From assembly GCA_017462565.1 (NCBI GenBank), contig JAFTQW010000015.1, positions 80,109-120,770 on the forward strand: a stretch of 40,662 nt of DNA. Reading direction: 5' to 3'. Shown piece by piece: positions 28,601-36,161 of this stretch; position 1 is the stretch's first letter, and every line of letters begins with the position of its first letter. Source of the stretch: Ruminococcus sp. GTDB lineage: Bacteria; Bacillota; Clostridia; Oscillospirales; Ruminococcaceae. The position numbers and the translations under genes were made by a program. A model generated the notes under the pieces. It ran no database searches, had not been told where the DNA came from, and saw only the letters and a program-made list of their open reading frames with translations.

Positions 28601-29539
28601 ATGATGTATCTTTTACTTGTAGTCGGCTTTGTACTGCTCATCAAAGGAGCCGACTTCTTCGTTGATGGAAGCTCGGCGGTTGCTAAAAAGCTCAGGATAC
28701 CGCCTCTTATTATCGGTATGACCATTGTTGCTATGGGGACAAGCCTTCCGGAAACATCCGTAAGCGTTAGCGCTTCGCTTGCAGGAAAAAATGATTTGTC
28801 CATAAGCAATGCAGTCGGCTCGAATATTTTTAATCTTATGATCGTCGCAGGCTTCTGTGCGATATTGTGTCCGCTTCCTATCGGAAAGGATACGCTGAAA
28901 AAAGATTTTCCATTTTCCATTCTTGCTGCCGGAGTTCTTCTTGTTATGGGAGCAGTTTCCGGTGAAATCACCCGAATAGATGGTATTCTTCTGTTGCTTT
29001 TGTTTGCTTTTTTTCTTTATATGATGATTAGAAGCGCTCTTAAAGCAAGGAACTCCTCCGGTTTTTCTTCCGATGATGAAGAGATAAAAAATCTGCCCGG
29101 CTGGCAGTGTCTGCTTTATATTATCGGAGGAATAGCTGCGATCGCTTTTGGCGGCAAAATGGTTGTTGAAAGTGCATCCGATATAGCGCGTAATTTCGGA
29201 ATGACTGATAATCTTATCGGAATGACCATTGTTGCTCTCGGAACAAGTCTGCCGGAGCTTGTAACATCTATTGTTGCCGCAAGAAAAAATGAAATGGATA
29301 TGGCTCTTGGAAATGTTATCGGCTCTAATATATTCAACATTCTTTTTGTTCTCGGAATTGCCGCAGCCATTTCACCTATCGGATTTACTTCGGCAAATAT
29401 GATCGATACTGCTGTGCTTATTGCATCAAGTCTGCTGGTGCTTATATTCTGCCTTCCAAAAAGAAAACTCGTTCGCTGGAACGGAGCTTCAATGGTAGCT
29501 GTTTATGCCGGATTTACTGTTTATCTCTTTTTAAGATAA
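28601..29539 (+). CDS. Calcium/sodium antiporter of the CaCA family (YrbG-like)
   Basis: A 312-residue integral membrane exchanger with about ten helices. The two alpha repeats characteristic of the family are nearly identical: MTIVAMGTSLPETSVSVSAS with AVGSNIFN in the first half and MTIVALGTSLPELVTSIVAA with VIGSNIFN in the second. They form the ion pocket. It should exchange Ca2+ for Na+ or H+. The start could be the ATG at 28601 or the next at 28604; AGGAG is about 7 bases before. A lipoprotein gene follows after 52 bases. Confidence 0.92.
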   Translation: MMYLLLVVGFVLLIKGADFFVDGSSAVAKKLRIPPLIIGMTIVAMGTSLPETSVSVSASLAGKNDLSISNAVGSNIFNLMIVAGFCAILCPLPIGKDTLKKDFPFSILAAGVLLVMGAVSGEITRIDGILLLLLFAFFLYMMIRSALKARNSSGFSSDDEEIKNLPGWQCLLYIIGGIAAIAFGGKMVVESASDIARNFGMTDNLIGMTIVALGTSLPELVTSIVAARKNEMDMALGNVIGSNIFNILFVLGIAAAISPIGFTSANMIDTAVLIASSLLVLIFCLPKRKLVRWNGASMVAVYAGFTVYLFLR

Positions 29540-29591
29540 TAAGAGCTTGTACAGTGAAATGATAATATAACTTTTAAGGAGGAACAATAAC

Positions 29592-30125
29592 ATGAAAAAG
29601 AAAATTTTATCATTGGCTCTTGCTATGCTCTGTATGGGAGCTTGCTTTGTCGGCTGCGGTGATAAGAATGAAAGCGAGAGCGAGGGCAAAAGCGAATCAT
29701 ATATTGAGAAAAAAATTGCATCCATGAATTCCGCTTCAAGCACACTTCAAAAATCATTTAGCGCATCTTTAATTGATCTTGAAGATTTGAATGGAGCAGA
29801 TATTTATTCAATCAGCGGTTGGATAGAATTAAGCGATTGGGATTGGGAAAATGCAGAAGAACCTGATAGTGATGCAACTGTGTTAAACTCAGACAATGCA
29901 GAAAAACTGCTTGCACATTATGTTCAGTTATATTTTAGTGATATAGTTAAGTTTGATGCTGCTGCGGTTTATGTTAATGAGGGTGAGGTTTTGGGTACTT
30001 GCTGTACAGACGGTGAATATTGCGGAACTTATCCCGACGGTCTTATTACATACGCCGACTACGAAAATTCAGGTAAAATAGATATGCAGGAATGCATGAA
30101 CAGAGTTGAAGAAAAGATAAAATAA
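29592..30125 (+). CDS. Small lipoprotein of unknown function
   Basis: A 177-residue predicted lipoprotein: MKKKILSLALAMLCMGACFVGC with the Cys at about 22, then a Glu/Ser-rich linker. The mature part has a helical start (KKIASMNSASSTLQKSF), the segment ISGWIELSDWDWENAEE, and a C-terminal strand pair near CTDGEYCGTYPDGLITY. I do not recognise a family; the paired Cys near the end (CCTDGEYC) could form a disulphide outside the cell. AAGGAGG precedes the start at 29592. It may be co-transcribed with the antiporter. A terminator follows within 5 bases of the stop. Confidence 0.8.
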   Translation: MKKKILSLALAMLCMGACFVGCGDKNESESEGKSESYIEKKIASMNSASSTLQKSFSASLIDLEDLNGADIYSISGWIELSDWDWENAEEPDSDATVLNSDNAEKLLAHYVQLYFSDIVKFDAAAVYVNEGEVLGTCCTDGEYCGTYPDGLITYADYENSGKIDMQECMNRVEEKIK

Positions 30126-30129
30126 AAAC

Positions 30130-30151
30130 AAGGGACTGTTTTCAGTCCCTT
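30130..30151. terminator. Bidirectional terminator
   Basis: Stem AAGGGACT (30130-30137) with AGTCCCTT (30144-30151), loop of 6. AAAATTTT follows on the plus strand and a T run on the minus strand. The stop codon of the minus-strand peptidase lies at its edge. Confidence 0.75.
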
Positions 30152-30725
30152 AAAATTTTGTATGATCGGAAATAAAAAGAATAACCGAAATGAGAAACAG
30201 TGGGAATAACGCTCTTTCCTTGAAAATAAAAAGCGTGAAGAGTATTGCTGAAAACCCAAGCTTTACCGCAGTCAAAATTTTTTCCGCAGTTCGTTCACCG
30301 GAAGCGCCGAGAGTGAACAGCGATATAGCCGAACCTCCGTCAAGCTGTTTATAGGGAAGCAGATTATAAACGGAAAGCGCAAGGTTTATTGTCCGGAATA
30401 CAGGAAATAAATTTGCCGATTTACAAAAAGCAAATATAAAAAGATTAAATGCCGGACCTGACAGAAGCACAAAAAGCTCTTGTTTAACAGGTGATGCGGC
30501 ATTTTTTTTGAGTATCATGCAAATACCTGAACCCATAAAATCAATCGAGGTTATTTTTCTTTTGGAAATAAATGCGGCGAAAATATGTCCCAGTTCGTGA
30601 AGAATGCAGGCGGTATAAAACGATAAAATCGTTCCGTTTTCCTTGCTCAGGAATATAAGAGCGTTGAAGAGCAAAAAAGTAAAATGTATCCGGAGCTGTA
30701 TATGATTAATCTTAAAGTTTATCAA
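30150..30725 (-). CDS. M50-family site-2 type membrane metallopeptidase
   Basis: A 191-residue polytopic protein with the HELGH zinc motif in ACILHELGHIFAAF and the second metal-binding element YNLLPYKQLDGG, the Asp being the third ligand. With about four hydrophobic segments this matches short SpoIVFB-like intramembrane peptidases. It cleaves membrane-spanning substrates; the substrate here is unknown. The start is a TTG at 30725 inside the end of the upstream gene (14-base overlap) with no clear ribosome site, so translation may be coupled, and the exact start is uncertain. The stop touches the terminator stem. Confidence 0.82.
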   Translation of the reverse strand: MINFKINHIQLRIHFTFLLFNALIFLSKENGTILSFYTACILHELGHIFAAFISKRKITSIDFMGSGICMILKKNAASPVKQELFVLLSGPAFNLFIFAFCKSANLFPVFRTINLALSVYNLLPYKQLDGGSAISLFTLGASGERTAEKILTAVKLGFSAILFTLFIFKERALFPLFLISVILFISDHTKF

Positions 30726-30996
30726 TTAACGAGGCAATAAAGTCGATCGGATTCGGAAAAAGCTCTTTCGGCTGCGATGCAAGGGTAGTTATCCGATGCA
30801 AAAGACTTCCTGCAACGTCAGGATAAATCATGTTTGCTCCGAAGAGGAGAGCTGAAATAATAATACACATTACAGACTGCATTGCCGCAGCGTCATCAGC
30901 TCTGCCAAGACGTTTATTATCATATTCTTCAAGAAGAGCCTCCGGAGAATCTTCTTCCGGTTCGGTTGGTGTAGTGATTTCGTCATTATCGTTCAT
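30712..30996 (-). CDS. Small single-span membrane protein ahead of the M50 peptidase
   Basis: 94 residues. An acidic N-terminus (EITTPTEPEEDSPEALLEEY) is followed by one likely membrane helix near residues 40-62 (AAMQSVMCIIISALLFGANM) and a C-terminal amphipathic tail. AAGGAG precedes the start at 30996. It overlaps the peptidase by 14 bases and may be its partner or substrate; this is inference from position only. No family is recognised. Confidence 0.7.
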   Translation of the reverse strand: MNDNDEITTPTEPEEDSPEALLEEYDNKRLGRADDAAAMQSVMCIIISALLFGANMIYPDVAGSLLHRITTLASQPKELFPNPIDFIASLIDKL

Positions 30997-31011
30997 GATA
31001 TCAGCTCCTTT

Positions 31012-31177
31012 TTAAGGCAATCTCTAAAAACATATTTTCACAAAAATCAGCTATGCATGGCATTGGCAGCGACAAACCCTCTCGGAAGGCGACAGTCCGC
31101 CTTCGAGTGCTTTCCTTGCAACTGCCGCACCTATCTGATTTTTGTCTAACTAAACAGGTTTTTAGAGATTGCCTTAA
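31012..31177. mobile_element. MITE-like element with 20-bp perfect inverted ends
   Basis: Perfect 20-bp terminal inverted repeats: TTAAGGCAATCTCTAAAAAC at 31012-31031 and its reverse complement at 31158-31177. The similarity continues inward imperfectly (ACAAAAATCAG against CTGATTTTTGT). The 166-bp interior codes for nothing credible. TTAA ends could be part of the arms or a duplicated target. It resembles a non-autonomous IS derivative. The stretch 31009-31586 has no certain gene and holds this element, repeat R5 and the greA promoter. Confidence 0.85.
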
Positions 31178-31183
31178 ATAATT

Positions 31184-31312
31184 ATGCTGAAAAAAGATGA
31201 AATAGTACAGAAACGAGACCCTTTAAGATATTGGAATCTATGCTTGTATATTTTTATCGGAGCGACAGCATTTACTTTTCTGTTAGTTATTAAGGGGACT
31301 CTGTCCCCTTAA
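31184..31312 (+). pseudogene. Short membrane-type frame ending in repeat R5
   Basis: A 42-codon frame (MLKKDEIVQKRDPLRYWNLC, then a hydrophobic helix ending FTFLLVIKG) beginning 7 bases after the MITE-like element. It looks like a fragment of a small membrane protein, lacks a ribosome site, and its final codons (KGTLSP) come from the palindromic repeat. The element insertion may have removed its original start. It may be untranslated. Confidence 0.35.
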
Positions 31313-31398
31313 ACCCCTGCCAAATGGTGAATTCACCCTTTGGAAACCCACAATTAAATTATTACAAATACCCCATAAAGGGGTATTTGTAATAATTT
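31290..31398. repeat. Dispersed palindromic repeat R5 (inverted orientation) with adjacent perfect hairpin
   Basis: Read on the minus strand, this is GGGTTTCC, then CCAAAGGG/...TTTGG (31343-31320), then TTAAGGGGAC/GTCCCCTTAA (31312-31290), the same order as R1. Five bases beyond its 5' end is a perfect 19-bp hairpin (31356-31374 with 31380-31398, loop ATAAA) unrelated in sequence to the hairpin next to R1. Confidence 0.85.
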
Positions 31399-31512
31399 AG
31401 GAAGAATCCCCAGACGGAAATATACCGTTCAGCAGGAAATTAAAGAAACAAAGTCCGCTTGATAAATATAAAAAAGTAAATGCTGTCACCGTGGAAAAAA
31501 GCTTTCTGTCTA

Positions 31513-31541
31513 TTGACAAGTTAGCGAAAATATATTATAAT
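31513..31541 (+). promoter_or_regulatory. Perfect consensus sigma-A promoter of greA-lysS
   Basis: TTGACA at 31513-31518 and TATAAT at 31536-31541 with exactly 17 bases between, 45 bases before the greA start. Confidence 0.92.
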
Positions 31542-31586
31542 AATATGTAATGCTTTAAAATTTATTTTTATAAGGAGTGCATTTAA

Positions 31587-32057
31587 ATGGCTTTAAAAAA
31601 GATGTCCAGAGAAAGCTACGAAAAGCTCGTTGCAGAACTCGATGACCTTAAAATCAATAAACGTAAGGAAGTTGCTGAAAGACTGAAAGTTGCCCGTTCC
31701 TACGGAGACCTTTCAGAAAACGCCGAATACGATGAAGCAAAAAATGAACAGGCTATCCTCGAAGCTCAGATCGCAGAGCTTCAGTATACTATTGACAACG
31801 CTGAAATCATTGAAGATTCAAACATCTCGGTTGACGAAGTCGGCATGAGCTCAAAAATAACTATTAAGCGTGTTGATACCGGAAAAATCGAAACCTTTAC
31901 TATTGTCGGAACAAATCACGCAAATGTAAGAGAAGGACTTATCTCTGATGAGTCTCCGATTGGTAAAGCTGCTATGAAGAAAAAAGTCGGAGATATTTTC
32001 CTTGTAGACGCTCCGGCAGGCGAACTTCGGTTTGAAATAATGGAGATTTCAAAATAA
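31587..32057 (+). CDS. greA: Transcription elongation factor GreA
   Basis: A 156-residue factor that rescues backtracked RNA polymerase by stimulating transcript cleavage. N-terminal coiled coil with the tip acidic residues in ARSYGDLSENAEYDEAKNEQ, then the FKBP-like C-terminal domain (ITIKRVDTGKIETFTIVG, later SPIGKAAMKKKVGDIF). Length is typical (155-160). TAAGGAG lies 8 bases before the start. lysS follows after 27 bases, so greA-lysS is one operon, an arrangement common in Firmicutes. Confidence 0.97.
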   Translation: MALKKMSRESYEKLVAELDDLKINKRKEVAERLKVARSYGDLSENAEYDEAKNEQAILEAQIAELQYTIDNAEIIEDSNISVDEVGMSSKITIKRVDTGKIETFTIVGTNHANVREGLISDESPIGKAAMKKKVGDIFLVDAPAGELRFEIMEISK

Positions 32058-32084
32058 ATTCCCCTTGAAAGGATGTTTAATATA

Positions 32085-33674
32085 ATGAGCGAAAATCTTA
32101 AAAATAATTCCGGTCAGGCTGCTGAGACTGAACAGGATATAAATATTCTCAAAAAAGACCGTCTTAATAAGCTTGCTGATTTAAGAGAGCTTGGGAAAGA
32201 TCCGTATCAGATAACAAAGTTTGATGTAACAGGTCATGCAGCTGACTATAAGGCTGAATATGAAGCAAAAGAAGCAGAGATAATTGCTGCCTGCGGAGAT
32301 GACGAGGAGAAGAAAACCGCTGAAATAGAGGCTCTTCACGCATCAACTGTCAGAATTGCAGGACGTATTATGAGCTGGAGAGATATGGGGAAGGCTAACT
32401 TTATCGATCTTCGTGACGGCTCAGACCGCATTCAGGTTTATATCCGTTCCAACGATGTCGGAGCAGACCTCTTCAAGGAGTTCAAGAAAAAATGGGATAT
32501 CGGTGATATCATTGGTGTTGAGGGCTTTGTTTTCAGAACTAAAAAGGGTGAGATATCTGTTCATGCCCGCAACATCGTGTTGCTTTCAAAATCTCTTCTT
32601 CCTCTTCCTGAAAAATGGCATGGACTCAAGGATCAGGATATGAGATATCGTCAGCGTTATGTTGACCTTATCGTGAATCCGGATGTTAAGGATACATTCG
32701 TGAAGAGAAGCCGTATTATAAGCGAGGTAAGAAATTATCTTGATAATCTTGGCTATATTGAAGTCGATACGCCTGTTCTTCACACTCTTGAAATCGGCGC
32801 TGCCGCCAGACCGTTTATTACTCATCATAATACACTTGATATGGATATGTACCTCAGAATCGAAACAGAGCTTTATTTAAAGCGTCTTATTGTCGGTGGA
32901 TTTGAGAAAGTTTATGAGGTCGGACGTATTTTTAGAAACGAGGGTATGGATACTTCTCACAATCCGGAATTTACTTCTGTTGAAATGTATCAGGCATACA
33001 CCGATTATATCGGAATGATGGATCTTATTGAGAATATGTACAGAACTATCGCTGAAAATGTTTGCGGAACTTCTAAGATCACTTATCAGGGAGTTGAGAT
33101 CGACCTTGGTAAGCCTTGGGAACGTCTTACCATGGTTGAAGCTGTTAAGAAGTATGCCGGAGTTGACTATAACGAATGGGAAGACGATGCTGCTGCCCGT
33201 GACTGCGCTAAAGAAAAGGGCATTGAGGTTGACGAGGGTGAAGCCGCAACAAAGGGTCATGTTCTTATTGCATTTTTCGACGCTTTTGTTGAAGATAAAC
33301 TTATTCAGCCTACTATTATTTACGATTATCCGGTTGAAAATTCTCCGCTTGCAAAGAGGAAGCCTTCAGATCCGGCATTTACAGAGCGGTTTGAGTATTT
33401 CATCTACTGCCGTGAAATGGGCAACGCTTTCTCAGAGCTTAACGATCCTATCGACCAGAAGGAACGTTTTGTAAAACAGGTTGAGGCTAAACGTGCTCAG
33501 GGAGCAAATGCAGAGGTTGATGAAGATTTTGTAACGGCTCTTGAATACGGTCTGCCTCCAACGGGAGGTCTTGGCTTCGGTCTTGACAGACTCGTTATGC
33601 TCCTTACAGACAGCGCTTCGATCAGGGATGTTCTGCTGTTCCCGACGATGAAGCCTCTCCCGAACGAAAACTAA
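32085..33674 (+). CDS. lysS: Lysyl-tRNA synthetase, class II
   Basis: 529 residues from the ATG at 32085; an in-frame ATG at 32073 abuts the GAAAGG site and is less likely. It charges tRNA-Lys. The OB-fold anticodon domain is at about 60-170 (RIAGRIMSWRDMGKANFIDL), class II motif 1 around TPVLHTLEIGAAARPF, motif 2 GRIFRNEGMDTSHNPEFT, and motif 3 GLGFGLDRLVML near the C-terminus. The length is slightly above the usual 490-505 because of a longer N-terminus. No terminator is seen behind it: the mobile island begins within about 40 bases. Confidence 0.97.
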   Translation: MSENLKNNSGQAAETEQDINILKKDRLNKLADLRELGKDPYQITKFDVTGHAADYKAEYEAKEAEIIAACGDDEEKKTAEIEALHASTVRIAGRIMSWRDMGKANFIDLRDGSDRIQVYIRSNDVGADLFKEFKKKWDIGDIIGVEGFVFRTKKGEISVHARNIVLLSKSLLPLPEKWHGLKDQDMRYRQRYVDLIVNPDVKDTFVKRSRIISEVRNYLDNLGYIEVDTPVLHTLEIGAAARPFITHHNTLDMDMYLRIETELYLKRLIVGGFEKVYEVGRIFRNEGMDTSHNPEFTSVEMYQAYTDYIGMMDLIENMYRTIAENVCGTSKITYQGVEIDLGKPWERLTMVEAVKKYAGVDYNEWEDDAAARDCAKEKGIEVDEGEAATKGHVLIAFFDAFVEDKLIQPTIIYDYPVENSPLAKRKPSDPAFTERFEYFIYCREMGNAFSELNDPIDQKERFVKQVEAKRAQGANAEVDEDFVTALEYGLPPTGGLGFGLDRLVMLLTDSASIRDVLLFPTMKPLPNEN

Positions 33675-33709
33675 GAAAATAACGGGGTTTTGATAGGTTT
33701 TGCCGGGTT

Positions 33710-33941
33710 TCGTTAATCCAAATTTAACCCGAAAAAAGGGGTTTACGACAAATTTACGACAAATGACTTCGAGGACAAAGGCGGATTTTTACGACAAATG
33801 GCTGTCGTAAACACCGTGAATCGAAAATCGTTAATCCAGTGGCTTCATTGTAGTGGCTACATTGTAAAAACGGCAAAAAATCCTTATAAAATGGGTGTCC
33901 GCAGTCGTTTACGACAGGAAAATCCAAACTATTTACGACAA
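33710..33941. repeat. Cluster of TTTACGACAAA repeats, candidate integrase arm or att region
   Basis: TTTACGACA(AA) occurs in direct orientation at 33742, 33753, 33788, 33908 and 33932, with one inverted copy at 33803-33811. TCGTTAATCCA occurs at 33710-33720 and 33828-33838. Such clusters are typical of tyrosine-integrase arm sites at element ends. The gene-free stretch 33675-34052 holds this cluster and the terminator at 33949. Confidence 0.65.
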
Positions 33942-33948
33942 CAAAAAC

Positions 33949-33984
33949 AGAGCTTCAATCTTACGGTTGAGGCTCTATTTTTTT
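33949..33984 (+). terminator. Rho-independent terminator inside the island
   Basis: AGAGCTTCAA (33949-33958) pairs with TTGAGGCTCT (33967-33976), allowing one wobble, around an 8-nt loop, followed by eight Ts. The gene it ended is no longer present. Confidence 0.8.
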
Positions 33985-34052
33985 GTCTGAAAATCGTATC
34001 CTTTCCTGATTTCTGTTTTTTCGTATAATGAAGATGTCAGGAGGTGCAATAG

Positions 34053-34232
34053 TTGAAGCAAAAGGATTTTCATATATATTTAACCGAGCAGGAACGCACT
34101 CAGGTCATAGGTGCTTTGATTGAACTCAAAAACAGCCTTATAGCACAAGGCAGATATACCGACGCAGTAGACGATATACTTATAAAACTTACGAAGGCTC
34201 GAAAGAAACGCCTTGCTGTGCATTACATTTGA
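34053..34232 (+). CDS. Small conserved-looking protein of the conjugative element
   Basis: A 59-residue protein with a TTG start at 34053, 7 bases after AGGAGGTG. The sequence begins MKQKDFHIYLTEQERTQVIG and ends with a basic tail (KARKKRLAVHYI). It has a helical, charged look without signal or membrane segments. I associate such small frames with the parA side of Tn1549-like elements, but no function is known. A strong terminator follows at 34245. Confidence 0.7.
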   Translation: MKQKDFHIYLTEQERTQVIGALIELKNSLIAQGRYTDAVDDILIKLTKARKKRLAVHYI

Positions 34233-34244
34233 ATAAGATAGGTT

Positions 34245-34288
34245 AAGCCGCTTGTTTCTCTTATTTGAGAAGCAGGCGGCTTTTTTTG
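34245..34288 (+). terminator. Strong rho-independent terminator
   Basis: A 16-bp stem (34245-34260 with 34267-34282, two wobble pairs) with loop TTATTT, followed by Ts. It ends the small TTG-start gene. Confidence 0.85.
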
Positions 34289-34323
34289 CGTTCTAAAAAT
34301 TTTTTTGAAAAAATTTCAAAACA

Positions 34324-34364
34324 GAGTCCCCAAAGGGTGTCTCTCAGTGGGAACAAGTGAAGGG
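34324..34364. repeat. 41-bp direct repeat, left copy
   Basis: Begins GAGTCCCCAA and ends CAGTGGGAACAAGTGAAGGG; matches 35 of 41 bases with 40301-40341. The two copies bracket the decayed conjugation genes. Confidence 0.8.
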
Positions 34365-34388
34365 GGTTAAAAACCACTCCTAAACGGA

Positions 34389-34700
34389 GTGCCTCCCTTC
34401 GCTGCATTTTGACAACTGAATACACAGGCACTAAGGACTTTATTTCTGATGATTAGCCCGAAGGAGGGTACGCCATAACCTCTCTTTTATGAGAGCAAGC
34501 GAGAACTCCCGTCCTGAAACTCGGATTGCTACCGAGATTGGCAATGACAGTCAGAATGATAATGATACTTCCCTATGGGGCTGGCGGAGAACCCGGCAGA
34601 GGTGAAATCCCTATGATACGGTGCAGCACACCGTAACCTTAGTGCTTCCCACAAGGGCAGGCGGTGTAAACGGTCTGCCCTCCGCAGGGGTAGTTGAGAA
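34389..34700 (+). ncRNA. Candidate structured leader RNA upstream of parA
   Basis: The 580 bases between the small gene and parA contain a dense run of stem-loops: GTGCCT/AGGCAC (34389-34431), CTCTC/GAGAG (34480-34495), CTCGG/CCGAG (34520-34536), TACGGTG/CACCGTA (34617-34635) and GGGCAG/CTGCCC (34655-34680). There is no reading frame of note. TTGACA at 34409-34414, with a poor -10 17 bases on, could start a transcript. It may be a regulatory RNA or leader, or an origin-like region of the element; no known RNA family is recognised. Confidence 0.4.
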
Positions 34701-34722
34701 CAAATACTGCGGCTGATACATA

Positions 34723-34795
34723 GCCGACTTTATATAAGATCGGTTATGAATACAGCGAAGCCGATTTATATAAGATCGGTTATGAATATAGCGAA
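34723..34795 (+). repeat. Tandem 36-37 bp repeat just upstream of parA
   Basis: Two near-identical units (34723-34759 and 34760-34795) share TATATAAGATCGGTTATGAA and end in AGCGAA, 18 bases before the parA start. The position suggests a ParA operator or centromere-like site, by analogy with partition loci. Confidence 0.75.
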
Positions 34796-34812
34796 AGGAG
34801 GAAAAGCGAAAG

Positions 34813-35508
34813 ATGTCAAACTGTAAAACCATAGCGATATGCAATCAGAAAGGCGGCGTGGGCAAAACCACAACGGCGGTCAATCTCGGTATCGGTCTTG
34901 CTATGCAGGGTAAAAAGGTACTCCTTGTGGACGCTGATCCACAGGGAGATTTAACGACCTGTCTCGGCTGGCAGGAAACAGACGAGCTTCCCATCACAAT
35001 TTCGGATAAGCTGTTGTCCGTTATAATGGATAAGAATGAAAATCCGTATGACGGTATTCTTAGGCACGAGGAAGGCGTGGATTTAGTTCCGTCCAATCTT
35101 GATTTATCGTCAATGGAAATGAGCCTTGTCACCGCTATGTGCAGAGAGATGGTAATGAAGAATTACCTGAGTGAAATCAAAAACGGCTATGATTATGTTC
35201 TCATAGATTGTATGCCTTCGCTCGGTATGATTACCCTTAACGCACTCACAGCGGCGGACAGCGTGATTGTACCCGTGCAGGCTCAGTATCTTCCGGCGAA
35301 AGGAATGACGCAGCTTCTAACAACTATATCCAGTGTGAAGCGGCACTCAAATCCGCAGTTAAATATTGACGGGATACTCCTAACCCTTGTGGACGGAAGA
35401 ACAAACCTTGCCAAAAGTACCGTAGACGCATTGCGTGAGCAGTTCGGAAGCCATATCCGTACAGACAGGTTCTACCACGATTGTAGAAATGCACAATGTT
35501 CTGCGTGA
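34813..35508 (+). pseudogene. parA: ParA-family ATPase, 3' end lost and fused to foreign sequence
   Basis: The first 216 or so residues are a good ParA: Walker A QKGGVGKTTTAVNLG, DADPQGDLTTCLGW, DCMPSLGMITLNAL and ILLTLVDGRTNLAKSTVDAL. At about 35458 the similarity ends after FGSHIR, and 14 unrelated residues (TDRFYHDCRNAQCSA) follow before a stop. Full-length relatives run to about 260-275 residues, so the C-terminal helices are missing. In such elements ParA acts with DNA-segregation functions to keep the circular form. The start has AAAGGAGG. The other frame at the join encodes the end of a surface protein. Confidence 0.85.
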
Positions 35509-35635
35509 TACGCCGAAAACCGGGGACGACAGCAATCCCGGACTTTGGATTGCACTTGCGGGACTTTCCCTGATCGGCATTACCGCCTGCGGTATTGTAG
35601 GCTTTAAGAAAAAGAAGAAGGGAGAGAATCAGTAA
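35459..35635 (+). pseudogene. C-terminal sorting-signal fragment of a cell-wall surface protein
   Basis: 59 residues of the end of a Cna-B/SpaA-type adhesin: VQTGSTTIVEMHNVLRD, then a TPKTGDD sorting motif, the hydrophobic span GLWIALAGLSLIGITACGIV, and the basic tail FKKKKKGENQ. The motif TPxTG fits class B sortases, one of which (broken) lies at 39313. The frame extends back to a GTG at 35435, but that part is parA DNA. No N-terminus or ribosome site belongs to it. The stop codon shares a base with the start of the 30-residue gene. Confidence 0.85.
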
Positions 35636-35727
35636 TGGAGCTTAAAACCATTATCGCTATCGTATTAGTCGCTTTTATCATCGGCGGCTTTATTTTTTTG
35701 CAGGTACGAAACAAAAAGAAGAAATAA
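35635..35727 (+). CDS. 30-residue single-span membrane protein
   Basis: MELKTIIAIVLVAFIIGGFI begins a 30-residue protein made of one membrane helix and a QVRNKKKK tail. Its ATG overlaps the surface-protein stop (TAATG), with GGGAGAG a few bases upstream. It probably accompanied the surface-protein gene in the intact element. Function unknown. Confidence 0.6.
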   Translation: MELKTIIAIVLVAFIIGGFIFLQVRNKKKK

Positions 35728-35761
35728 CGGACTGGGGGCGGAGGTTGTTGGGGTCCCCACG

Positions 35762-36148
35762 GAGTCATTTAGACTTGCAGAAGCCTTAAAAGCAGATTTA
35801 GCCGTGTTCCTTAAAGAAAAACTGAACCTTACACTGTCAGTGGAGAAAACCAAAATCACCCACGCAACTGACCGGGCGAGATTTCTTGGATATGATATTT
35901 CTATCTCAAAAAGCCAGGAAGTCACAAAACGCCAGGGCAGGAAAGTGAAAGGGTACAGCGGCGCAATGAAACTGTATATGCCGCATGAAAAGTGGGAAGC
36001 GAAACTGTTAGAGTATGGTGCAATCCGTATCAAGAAAGACAAAGTTACACAAAAAGAGCATTGGAAAGCCATCCACAGACCACAGTTCATTAACCGCAAA
36101 GATATTGAGATTCTGTCAAAGTACAACTCTGAAATCAGGGGGCTGTGC
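35762..36148 (+). pseudogene. Group II intron reverse transcriptase/maturase, internal fragment
   Basis: About 129 residues from the thumb/domain X part of an LtrA-like protein: ADLAVFLKEKLNLTLSVEKT, ATDRARFLGYDISIS, KWEAKLLEYGAI, then EHWKAIHRPQFINRKD and SKYNSEIRGL. The catalytic YADD box and everything before it are missing; the frame breaks after RGL where a typical protein continues with YNYYRIANN-like sequence. No domain V/VI of an intron RNA is found on either side. It is a relic carried in by deletion or recombination. The continuing frame to 36283 is chance. Confidence 0.85.
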
Positions 36149-36161
36149 GGGAGAGCCGAGT

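Noticed and set aside
33742-33941. Possible CRISPR array
   Set aside because: The TTTACGACA boxes are only 9-11 bases long, irregularly spaced and include an inverted copy. There are no cas genes.
33798-34028. A 76-codon frame across the arm-site cluster
   Set aside because: It crosses a rho-independent terminator and repeat boxes, has no ribosome site and no recognisable protein features.
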